A DNA stretch of 64,000 nt from an uncultured Eubacteriales bacterium. Lineage in GTDB: Bacteria > Bacillota > Clostridia > Christensenellales > Aristaeellaceae. Of the stretch, positions 57,563 to 64,000 are shown one piece after another. The stretch's first letter is position 1; the number at the start of each line of letters is the position of its first letter. The position numbers were made by a program, and so were the translations under genes. Under the pieces are notes generated by a model, which was not told where the DNA came from, did no database searches, and saw only the letters and a list, made by a program, of their open reading frames with translations. The stretch covers positions 1-64,000 of the forward strand of contig CACWHI010000006.1 in assembly GCA_902760595.1 (NCBI GenBank). The letters are read 5' to 3'.

Positions 57563-58336
57563 TCACGGCGTTAGAAATTTCAGGTACTCGTCAAACACGT
57601 TGAACAGCATATCGCCTGAGCAGACCGGGACGACGCCGTCCTCCCGGCCGATCCGGGCGAATTCGAACAGCTCTGACGCCCCGGTCAGCACCAGCGCGGG
57701 AATGATATCGTAGCCGGGCCCGAAGATGATCTCCAGATAAGGGCTGTATTTGGCCGACTGGCAGACCTCGTCCGGGTCGATTTTGTCCTTCATTTTGAAT
57801 TCGAGGGAGAAGACCTTGTCCTCAGTGATCACCAGTACGTCGGCGTAGATGCGCACGTGCCGGGCCTGCTTCAGCCGCAGCTCGAAGGCGATCTCCCAGC
57901 CGAGGCAGCGCTCCCCGAGCATGTTCCGCAAGTCGTCGAACAGGCGGAGCATCTGCGTCCTGCAGTCGCGGAAGGAGTGCATCAGCCCCCGGGTATCGTT
58001 CAGGTTCCGGCCGATATTGGTGCAGCCCTCGACCATCCGCTGGAGCCAGGCCTCCTCGCTCAGCGCGGTGAACTCCTTCACCAGGCCGTAATAGCCCGTA
58101 TATTCCTGGAGGCCCGAGTGCGGCCTGTCCTGGCGGATGATGCCGTGCCAGCAGTAATCGCGGTCCTGCCAGCAGATCTCATGCAGCAGCGGAGACGAAT
58201 ACAGGATGCGGTTCACCGTCTTCCGGTCCAGGGAAAGGAGATCCGCGATCTCCCTGGCCCTGATCCCGCCGCTCCTGCAGATGACCGCGCAGATGGCCTT
58301 TTCCGTTTCGTCCGCGATTTTCAGTACTGAAGACAT
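57563..58336 (-). CDS. HTH plus PD-(D/E)xK nuclease-like protein
   Basis: 257 residues; GAAGGAAT before ATG 58336. N-terminal winged HTH (about 10-50: ICRSGGIRAREIADLLSLDRKTVNRIL). The C-terminal half has a restriction-nuclease-like pattern: E149, D166 in RIYADVLVI, then E179-x-K181 in VFSLEFKM, followed by a Q-x-x-K-Y helix and IPALVLTG strand. The same order occurs in the N-terminal nuclease domain of DUF2075 proteins. It may be a DNA- or RNA-cleaving regulator or orphan nuclease; no methylase or toxin partner is near. Convergent with the RdgB-GNAT gene. Confidence 0.7.
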   Translation of the reverse strand: MSSVLKIADETEKAICAVICRSGGIRAREIADLLSLDRKTVNRILYSSPLLHEICWQDRDYCWHGIIRQDRPHSGLQEYTGYYGLVKEFTALSEEAWLQRMVEGCTNIGRNLNDTRGLMHSFRDCRTQMLRLFDDLRNMLGERCLGWEIAFELRLKQARHVRIYADVLVITEDKVFSLEFKMKDKIDPDEVCQSAKYSPYLEIIFGPGYDIIPALVLTGASELFEFARIGREDGVVPVCSGDMLFNVFDEYLKFLTP

Positions 58337-58510
58337 TTTTCCGATTCCTTCTCCGTGTCCGGTGTGCTGATCCCTTTTATTATGCAACTATGATGATATT
58401 ACAAACGCAGCCGGCGGTCAACCGGACTTTTTCAGGTTGAACAGCTTTTGCACAGACGGAAAGGCCTGCCGCAGGCAGGAAATCCCCCAGTTGTGAAGAA
58501 TAATAAAGCG

Positions 58511-58545
58511 GCATTTCCGGGACAGTGCCTGTTCAGAATGCCGCA
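58511..58545 (+). other. hairpin before the butyrate kinase gene
   Basis: GCGGCATT/AATGCCGC arms enclose an inner GGACAG/CTGTTC-type arm. No T-run. Possibly structure in the mRNA leader. The A of 58545 begins a possible earlier ATG. Confidence 0.4.
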
Positions 58546-58607
58546 TGAAAAATGATAAGGAGAAGACCGGAGGCAGGGAAAGCGCCTCCCCGGTCCTGTG
58601 GACGGAT

Positions 58608-59720
58608 ATGGAAAAGGAATACAAGCTGCTCATCATCAACCCCGGCTCCACCTCGACCAAGATCAGCCTGTTCAAAAATGAACAGGAGGTCTTCCAGCGG
58701 AGCAAGTTCCACGACGCGCCGGTGCTCCTGCAGTTTCCCCACGTGAACGACCAGGTGCCCTTCCGCTACCAGGTGATTCTGGACCTGCTGAAGCAGGAGG
58801 GGGTCGACCCGGCTGAGATCGACGTGTTCGTGGGCCGGGGCGGCAGCGCGTGCACGCAGCCCAGCGGCGTGACGACCATCGACCAGAAGCTGTACGACGA
58901 CACCGAGGCCGCCGTGGGCGGCAGCGAGCACGCGGCCAAGCTGGGCGTGATGCTGGCCTGGAAATTTGCCCTGGCCTACCACCGTCCCGCCTATACGCTG
59001 AACCCCACCAACGTGGACGAATACTGCGACTACGCGCGCCTGACCGGCATCCGCGGGCTGTACCGCACCGGGCACTCGCACGTGCTGAATCCCAAGGCGG
59101 TCGCGACGGCGGAGGCCGAATCGATGGGAAAGCGGTACGAGGACTGCAATTTCATCGTGGCGCACATCGACGGCGGCGTCACGGTCAGCGCGCACGACCA
59201 CGGCCGCATGATCGACGGCACGATGGGCGCCGACGGTGAAGGCCCCTTCGCCCCGACCCGGATCGGCAGCGTGCCGGTGCTGGCGCTGCTGGACTACCTT
59301 GAGACCCATCCCATGGAGGACGTCCGGCGCATGTGCTCCCGCTCCGGCGGCTTCGTCAGCCTGTTCGGCACCTCCAATTCCGATACCATCCATGCCCTGG
59401 TGGACCAGGGCGACAAAAAGGCCACACTGGTCTGGAATACGATGATCTACCAGATCTGCAAACACATCGGCGCGATGAGCGCGGTGCTTGCTGGCCATGT
59501 GGACGCCATCCTGCTGACCGGCGGGCTGATGCGCTTCGACGACATCACGGCCGGCATCCGGGAACGCTGCGGCTGGATCGCCCCGATCCACGTATACCCG
59601 GGCGAGATGGAGCAGGAGGCCATGGCCTATCCGGTCCTGAAGGTGCTGCGCGGCCAGGCCGCCGCCATGACCTACAGCGGCAAAAACGTGTGGCAGGGCT
59701 TTGAGGGCATCACCTTCTGA
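58608..59720 (+). CDS. buk: butyrate kinase
   Basis: 370 residues from ATG 58608 (a longer frame from 58545 adds 21 residues without homology; neither start has a strong ribosome site). ASKHA kinase: LLIINPGSTSTKISLF start, HIDGGVTVSAHDHGRMIDGT phosphate-binding segment near 183-203, and the adenosine motif ILLTGGLMRFDDI near 300. It converts butyryl phosphate and ADP to butyrate and ATP. No ptb is next to it, so the phosphotransbutyrylase gene must be elsewhere, or it acts on branched-chain acyl phosphates. Confidence 0.92.
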   Translation: MEKEYKLLIINPGSTSTKISLFKNEQEVFQRSKFHDAPVLLQFPHVNDQVPFRYQVILDLLKQEGVDPAEIDVFVGRGGSACTQPSGVTTIDQKLYDDTEAAVGGSEHAAKLGVMLAWKFALAYHRPAYTLNPTNVDEYCDYARLTGIRGLYRTGHSHVLNPKAVATAEAESMGKRYEDCNFIVAHIDGGVTVSAHDHGRMIDGTMGADGEGPFAPTRIGSVPVLALLDYLETHPMEDVRRMCSRSGGFVSLFGTSNSDTIHALVDQGDKKATLVWNTMIYQICKHIGAMSAVLAGHVDAILLTGGLMRFDDITAGIRERCGWIAPIHVYPGEMEQEAMAYPVLKVLRGQAAAMTYSGKNVWQGFEGITF

Positions 59721-59731
59721 CGCCCTGCTCT

Positions 59732-60652
59732 CTACTCCCGGGTAACCATCCAGGTCCCCGCGATCATGATCAGCAGCGCCGCGAAGAACAGGAGACCCGG
59801 CATCTCCCGGAAGATGACGAAGGACAGCAGTACGCCGATAAAGGGCGCGATCGCGTAATAGGCGCTGGTCTTCGCCGCGCCGAGGTCCCGCTGGGCATAG
59901 ACATAGAAATAGATGCTCAGGCCGTAGGCTACAAACCCCAGCAGCAGGATCTTAAGGATATCTCCCCACAGGGGCAGCGCCTCGCCGACCGCCAGGCCGA
60001 TGAGCACCGAACCGATCCCCGAGCCGAAGCCCTTGATCACCACGACCTCCAGCGGATCGCCGTGGGAGAGGCAGCGGGTGCAGTTGTTTTCCAGGCCCCA
60101 GCATACGCAGGCCAGCAGCACGAACAGCGATCCCACGGAAAACCGGAGGCTGTCCGCGTCCTCCACAGACAGGAGGATGCTGGACAGGGTGATGAGGCCG
60201 ATAGCGATCCACAGGCGCTTTCCGATCTTCTCCCTGAAGATCAGCAGCGCGATCAGGGACGTGGCGACGATCTCGAAATTGTTGAGCAGGGAGGCGTTCG
60301 CCGCGGTGGTGCGGGCGAGGCCGATCATCAGGAAGATAGGAGCGGCGATATCGAGTAAGACCATGCCGAGCGTATACGGCAGGTCTTTTTTTGTCAGCGG
60401 CGTTTCGCGGCGCCTGCGGCTCGTTCTCTTTCTGACCAGGCCCATCAGCGCCATTCCCGCGCCCGCGCCCAGGTACAGGAACCCGGCCATCATCGTAGGC
60501 GGGACGTTTTGCAGCAGCAGCTTGGAGACCGGCGCGTTCAGCGCGTACAGCGCGGCGGCCAGGACCGCGCAGGCGACGCTCCTTTGCATACCGGCGGCGT
60601 TCCGACGCCCCTCAGTCCCTCTCACCGCCTTGTTCCTTCTCCGGTTCAGCAT
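59732..60652 (-). CDS. EamA/DMT-family transporter
   Basis: 306 residues, ten membrane helices in two EamA repeats (first from about 25; second starts SVGSLFVLLACVCWGLENNCTRCL). AAGGAGGGC before ATG 60652. Exports amino acids or other metabolites. It is divergent from a TetR regulator, with an inverted repeat in the gap, so it is the likely target. Confidence 0.9.
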   Translation of the reverse strand: MLNRRRNKAVRGTEGRRNAAGMQRSVACAVLAAALYALNAPVSKLLLQNVPPTMMAGFLYLGAGAGMALMGLVRKRTSRRRRETPLTKKDLPYTLGMVLLDIAAPIFLMIGLARTTAANASLLNNFEIVATSLIALLIFREKIGKRLWIAIGLITLSSILLSVEDADSLRFSVGSLFVLLACVCWGLENNCTRCLSHGDPLEVVVIKGFGSGIGSVLIGLAVGEALPLWGDILKILLLGFVAYGLSIYFYVYAQRDLGAAKTSAYYAIAPFIGVLLSFVIFREMPGLLFFAALLIMIAGTWMVTRE

Positions 60653-60675
60653 GCTGCCCTCCTTGACGCGGCCGC

Positions 60676-60702
60676 GTACGCAGTATATAATAAGTGCGTT
60701 AC
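60676..60702. promoter_or_regulatory. inverted repeat in the EamA/TetR gap
   Basis: GTACGCA and TGCGTTAC flank TATATAATAAG-type -10 material. Suits a TetR operator covering both promoters. Confidence 0.5.
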
Positions 60703-60814
60703 CGAATACCGTGTTCGCTTAAATTGTATCTCCCTGTCCCGCCGCCCGCAAGGATCAGATCTCCCGATCCATCCGATACCGAACAAAAACGCCAAAACTG
60801 TTCAGGAGGCAAGC

Positions 60815-61357
60815 ATGGACCGCAGACAGAGAAAAAGCCGCCAGGCCATCTTCCGGGCCTTCACGGAGCTGCTGAAAAAAGAGAGCTACGGAAAGATCAC
60901 CGTGCAGCAGATCATCGACCTGGCCGACGTGGGCAGAACGACCTTCTACACCCACTTCGAGACCAAGGACGACGTGCTGAGGGCGCTGTGCGAATCCATA
61001 TTCTCCCACGTCTTTTCCGATGATCCCGGCAAAGAAACGACCCACGACTTTTCCGCTGAGCACAGCGTTCAGTCGCGGATGACGCATATCCTGTATCATC
61101 TGCGGGAGCATATGGATTACCTGCCCGGTATCCTGACGGGCGACGGCGGCGAGATCTTCATGGGCAGCCTACGCGGCCATCTCGCGGAGCTGTTCGCGCC
61201 AGCGCTCGAACGCGGGCATTCCGCCGTGCCGGCGGATTACCTGCTGAACCATATGATCACTGATTTTTCAGAGACGGTGCGCTGGTGGACGCGCCACGCG
61301 CGGTACACTCCGGAGGAGATCAGCGCGTTCTTCTGGGCCGCCGTCCCTTCAGTGTGA
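60815..61357 (+). CDS. TetR-family regulator
   Basis: 180 residues; AGGAGG before ATG 60815. N-terminal HTH (RQAIFRAFTELLKKESYGKITVQQIIDLADVGRTTFYTHFETKDDVL) and a ligand domain of the TetR_C type found next to transporters. Likely represses the EamA gene and itself. Confidence 0.92.
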   Translation: MDRRQRKSRQAIFRAFTELLKKESYGKITVQQIIDLADVGRTTFYTHFETKDDVLRALCESIFSHVFSDDPGKETTHDFSAEHSVQSRMTHILYHLREHMDYLPGILTGDGGEIFMGSLRGHLAELFAPALERGHSAVPADYLLNHMITDFSETVRWWTRHARYTPEEISAFFWAAVPSV

Positions 61358-61427
61358 AGCGGGCAGGCGCCGGATCAGTTCCGGCAGATCGGCGCGGAAC
61401 GCCCGAATACGAGGGTCAGGGCACTCA

Positions 61428-61754
61428 TCATACTCTGTTTTCGTTTCCCCAGGTGCACAGCTGGTCCAGTACCTTCATCAAAGAATGTCCGCGCGCGGTG
61501 AGCGTATACTCCACGCGGGGCGGGACCTCCGGATACATTTTACGATTCACCAGCCCGTCCCGTTCCAGCTCCTTGAGCTGCATGCTGAGCGTTTTATCAG
61601 CCACCTTCCCCAGATAGCGCTGCATCTCGTTAAAGCGGACGGGCTCATACTCCATCAGGCAATACAGGATGACCGGCTTATACTTCCCGGAAATCAGGGA
61701 CAGCGTATAGCTGTATCCGGTTTCGGCAAATGCCGCTTCTTCGATACGCTTCAT
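61428..61754 (-). CDS. HxlR-family regulator
   Basis: 108 residues. Winged HTH of HxlR type: LISGKYKPVILYCLMEYEPVRFNEMQRYLGKVADKTLSMQLKELERDGLVNRKMYPEVPPRVEYTLT. No Cys near the N-terminus as in redox-sensing YodB, so its signal is unknown. Divergent from a flavoprotein and flanked by overlapping palindromes at 61761-61799. Confidence 0.92.
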   Translation of the reverse strand: MKRIEEAAFAETGYSYTLSLISGKYKPVILYCLMEYEPVRFNEMQRYLGKVADKTLSMQLKELERDGLVNRKMYPEVPPRVEYTLTARGHSLMKVLDQLCTWGNENRV

Positions 61755-61760
61755 AGATGC

Positions 61761-61799
61761 TTACCTCAAGGTAAGTACCTTACAAACATGTAGGTACTT
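61761..61799. promoter_or_regulatory. overlapping palindromes, HxlR operator region
   Basis: TTACCT-CA-AGGTAA (61761-61774), AAGGTA-AG-TACCTT (61768-61781) and AAGTACCT-N11-AGGTACTT (61773-61799) overlap one another right in front of the HxlR gene. Confidence 0.75.
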
Positions 61800-61870
61800 G
61801 ATATTACTCCTGTCCCATGATAGCATAGGTTTGCCCATATGGCAATGACCAATTGAAAAGGAGTATCATC

Positions 61871-62446
61871 ATGAAAAAGGATCTGGGTTTGGTGCAGGCG
61901 GTCTATCCCATGCCGGTGCTGATGGTCGCGGCGTATGACGAGAATGAGAAGGTCAACGTGATGAACGTCGCCTGGGGGCAGATCTGCGACGAGGACAAGA
62001 TCATCCTCTTCATCGGCGAAGGCAAAAAGACCTGGCTGAATATCCGGGCCAGCAAGGCGTTTACCGTCGCCCTCGCGGACGAAGCGCATATGGACGTCGC
62101 CGATTTCTTCGGCATCGCTTCCGGCAACAAGATCAGCGACAAGTTTGAGCGGACCGGCTATCACGCTGTCAAAAGCGATAAGGTCCACGCTCCGATCATC
62201 GAGGAATTCCCGGTCGTGATGGAATGCGAGCTGCTGGAATTCGTGAAGACTGAAAACGTATCCGGCATCGTCGGCAGGATCGTCAACGTGAAGGCCGAGG
62301 AAAGCGTCCTGAACGAAAAGAATAAGGTCGACCCGGAAAAGCTGCACGCGCTGATGTTCGATCAGTTCCAGAACGGGTATTACGCTACCGGCCGGAAGGT
62401 CGGCAAGGCCTGGAACGCCGGAGCGGCTTTAATGAAACGTGGCTGA
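61871..62446 (+). CDS. flavin reductase-like FMN-binding protein
   Basis: 191 residues; AAGGAG before ATG 61871. Flavin_Reduct fold: PMPVLMVAAYDENEKVNVMNVAWGQICDEDKIILFI, then KAFTVALADEAHMDVADFFGIASG, typical of the high-molecular-weight flavoredoxin family. Transfers electrons with FMN. Divergent from hxlR, which probably represses it until a reactive electrophile or other signal is present. Confidence 0.9.
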   Translation: MKKDLGLVQAVYPMPVLMVAAYDENEKVNVMNVAWGQICDEDKIILFIGEGKKTWLNIRASKAFTVALADEAHMDVADFFGIASGNKISDKFERTGYHAVKSDKVHAPIIEEFPVVMECELLEFVKTENVSGIVGRIVNVKAEESVLNEKNKVDPEKLHALMFDQFQNGYYATGRKVGKAWNAGAALMKRG

Positions 62447-62490
62447 TCAGGCTGTGACTGAATAGGCAGAATGAAACAATGATTTGGCCA

Positions 62491-62522
62491 GGGGCTGCTG
62501 CACACCACGGTGCAACAGCCCC
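62491..62522 (+). terminator. terminator of the flavoprotein gene
   Basis: GGGGCTGCTGCAC/GTGCAACAGCCCC hairpin with a weak T-rich tail; the same stem type as at 25164. Confidence 0.55.
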
Positions 62523-62531
62523 GATTGCTTC

Positions 62532-62560
62532 TTGCCACTGCCGCGAAACCGTAGTACAAT
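62532..62560 (+). promoter_or_regulatory. sigma-A promoter of the Tp47-like gene
   Basis: TTGCCA, 17 bases, TACAAT, 34 bases before the ATG. Confidence 0.65.
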
Positions 62561-62594
62561 AGCTGTGCGACAACATGACAAGGAGGTCATATCC

Positions 62595-63386
62595 ATGAAA
62601 AAGCTGCTCTCTCTGCTGCTGGCGCTGGCGACGGTCTGCTGCTTCTTCGGCGCGTCCGCTGAAAGCGGCGAAGGCGTTTACGCCCTGATGACCATCCCCT
62701 ACAGCCTGTTCTACGAGGCGGAGACCACGGGCGGGCAATACGACTCGGTGTCCTCCGCGACGCGGGTCAAGCCCCTGATGATGGACTACGCCGGCGGGTC
62801 GTTCCACTATATGGCCGACGGCCGCGAGATCACCGGCGTGATCTTCCCCATTCACGCCGAAAGCGAGGAACTGCTCGCGTCGTACGGCGGCGAAGAGGTG
62901 ACCGACAAGAGCTCCGTCACGGTCACCGTGAACAGCAAGGGCAAGAAGACGAAGACCAAGTACACCGGCAAGGACGCGCTGTTCCAATCGTATCCCTTCT
63001 CCTATTACCGTCTGAGCGAGGCACCCGCGGTATACAAGGAGCTGGGCTGGGACAGCGCCTTCGGGCCCATGCAGGGGCCGGTGATCGCCGTGGCCGGTAA
63101 GGTGAGCGTGGTATCGGATCCGCACGTCCAGGTGTGTCTGAGCGTGGAGGGAGTCGGCGACGTGCTGAGCGAGCTGCAGGTCAACGCCGCGGTGCTGGTG
63201 GGCAGCGACGGCACGCGGGTCGGCATGAAGCACCTGGAGAACATCTGGCTCAAGACGTTTTTCGGCTTCAACCTCGATTCGGAGGCCTATGCCCTGCTCA
63301 AGGGGAAACGTATCGAAAGCGTCGAGCTTTACACCCATGAGGCCAAGTATGTCATCGGCGCCGAGGATGCGGTCACGATCGACTGA
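62595..63386 (+). CDS. secreted protein, Tp47-like
   Basis: 263 residues; AAGGAGGT before ATG 62595. Signal peptide 1-20 ending ASA. YALMTIPYSLFYEAE then DSVSSATRVK and a later GSFHYMAD show the pattern of Tp47-type and FMN-binding envelope proteins of Clostridia and spirochaetes, in which VYAxMxIPYxxFYxAE recurs. Followed 28 bases later by the M55 peptidase gene. No catalytic residues assigned; a cell-wall peptide binding role is only a guess. Confidence 0.6.
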   Translation: MKKLLSLLLALATVCCFFGASAESGEGVYALMTIPYSLFYEAETTGGQYDSVSSATRVKPLMMDYAGGSFHYMADGREITGVIFPIHAESEELLASYGGEEVTDKSSVTVTVNSKGKKTKTKYTGKDALFQSYPFSYYRLSEAPAVYKELGWDSAFGPMQGPVIAVAGKVSVVSDPHVQVCLSVEGVGDVLSELQVNAAVLVGSDGTRVGMKHLENIWLKTFFGFNLDSEAYALLKGKRIESVELYTHEAKYVIGAEDAVTID

Positions 63387-63414
63387 GATCGGCCCACAAC
63401 AGGAGGTACGAGGA

Positions 63415-64000
63415 TGAAGGTATTCATTTCGGCGGATATCGAGGGCACCGCCTTCACGACCTATTGGGACGAGACGGAGCGGGATAAGCCGTATTACGCG
63501 GCCGCGCGGGAGGAGATGACGCGCGAGGTCCGCGCGGCCATCGACGGAGCCATCGCGGCCGGCGCGACGGAGATCCTGGTCAACGACGCGCACGATTACG
63601 CGGTGAACCTGGATCCCAATGAAATGCCCGCCTGCGTGGAGCTGATCCGCGGCTGGTCCGGAAGCCCCATGGGCATGGTCGACGGGATCGACGAGAGCTT
63701 CGACGCGGCTATGTTCGTGGGCTGGCATTCTCCCGCCGGCACGTGCTACAACCCGCTGTCCCATACCGTGACCACGAAAAACGCTAGGGTCACGCTGAAC
63801 GGGATGCCCTGCTCCGAGTTTCTGCTGTACAGCTGGGCCTGCGCCATGCGGGGAGTGCCCTCCGTGCTGCTGGCGGGCGACCGGTACCTGACCGAGCTCT
63901 CCAGGCCGCTGCACCCGGGGCTGCACACCGTGGCCGTGAAGGACGGCTTCGGCGGCATGACACGCTGCAAGGTGCCGGCGCTGGTGCATCAGGAGATCCG
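63415..64000 (+). CDS. M55-family D-aminopeptidase (DppA type), partial at window end
   Basis: 195 codons seen, continuing past 64000. AGGAGGTACGAGG before ATG 63415. KVFISADIEG (zinc ligands D8, E10) begins the protein, LVNDAHDYAVN near 57 and FVGWHSPAGT near 102 keep the other metal-binding His and the base. M55 enzymes trim D-amino-acid dipeptides released from the cell wall. Its placement after a Tp47-like envelope protein fits peptidoglycan turnover. Confidence 0.9.

Overview
The window is about 64 kb of GC-rich (mostly 60-65% by eye) bacterial chromosome. DnaD and DnaI-type primosome genes, AGGAGG ribosome-binding sites, an ECF sigma/zf-HC2 anti-sigma pair, a tripartite tricarboxylate transporter and butyrate kinase all point to an anaerobic, fermentative member of the Clostridia from a gut or rumen-like habitat. 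TGA is an ordinary stop here (many ATGA gene overlaps), so the genetic code is standard. No rRNA, CRISPR array, insertion sequence or prophage was seen. The right end cuts a gene; the left end starts in a dispersed repeat.

Layout. 0-5.4 kb: secreted caspase-like protein, a 44-residue leader-like peptide, an acetyltransferase, a zinc-ribbon membrane protein and a secreted three-module protein. 5.7-9.4 kb: paaK, ACT protein, phosphodiester glycosidase and an Lgt-like membrane protein in one operon. 9.3-12.6 kb, opposite strand: DnaD, helicase loader and a secreted leucine-rich-repeat protein. 12.7-19.1 kb: a lone OmpR-type DNA-binding domain and DUF1858-like protein, then rpiB, a glutamate-5-kinase-like gene, a small acidic protein, MATE pump and MscS, then an ECF sigma and its anti-sigma. 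19.2-19.6 kb: five tRNAs (Val, Asp, Phe, Gly, Cys) from one strong promoter. 20.6-24.5 kb: a sugar ABC importer with an inositol-monophosphatase-family gene.

The most unusual segment is 25.2-31.6 kb. One operon encodes two small-ligand or zinc membrane proteins, a K+-channel protein with a NAD-binding-like core and a C-terminal RyR domain, a second membrane/TrkA-N/RyR protein whose RyR domain is cut by an in-frame TGA, and a membrane-anchored TIR protein with Sel1 repeats. TIR domains can make ADP-ribose signals from NAD, so a TIR next to RyR-bearing channels suggests an undescribed nucleotide-gated ion-flux defence or stress system.

31.8-41.1 kb is a self-contained sigma-54 island: rpoN in an operon with a LarA-like enzyme and an AEC carrier, divergent tctBA and tctC each behind a consensus -24/-12 promoter, a nested palindrome between them that is a likely activator site, and a PrpR-type sigma-54 activator next door. 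The 3' end of the activator gene is duplicated (60 bp, 59 identical) on the far side of a RelE/HigA-like toxin-antitoxin module, as if the module had inserted there.

42-64 kb: LysR regulator with a GlpA-like/FAD oxidoreductase/DUF1667 trio; a structured leader RNA followed by a giant secreted protein with two HAD phosphatases and a histidine acid phosphatase in one chain; a glycosyltransferase; an operon of GH42, lipase, GH127 and a RdgB-GNAT fusion; an HTH plus PD-(D/E)xK protein; butyrate kinase; a TetR/EamA pair; an HxlR/flavoprotein pair with overlapping palindromic operators; a Tp47-like secreted protein and the start of an M55 D-aminopeptidase. Intergenic space carries several families of dispersed hairpin repeats.
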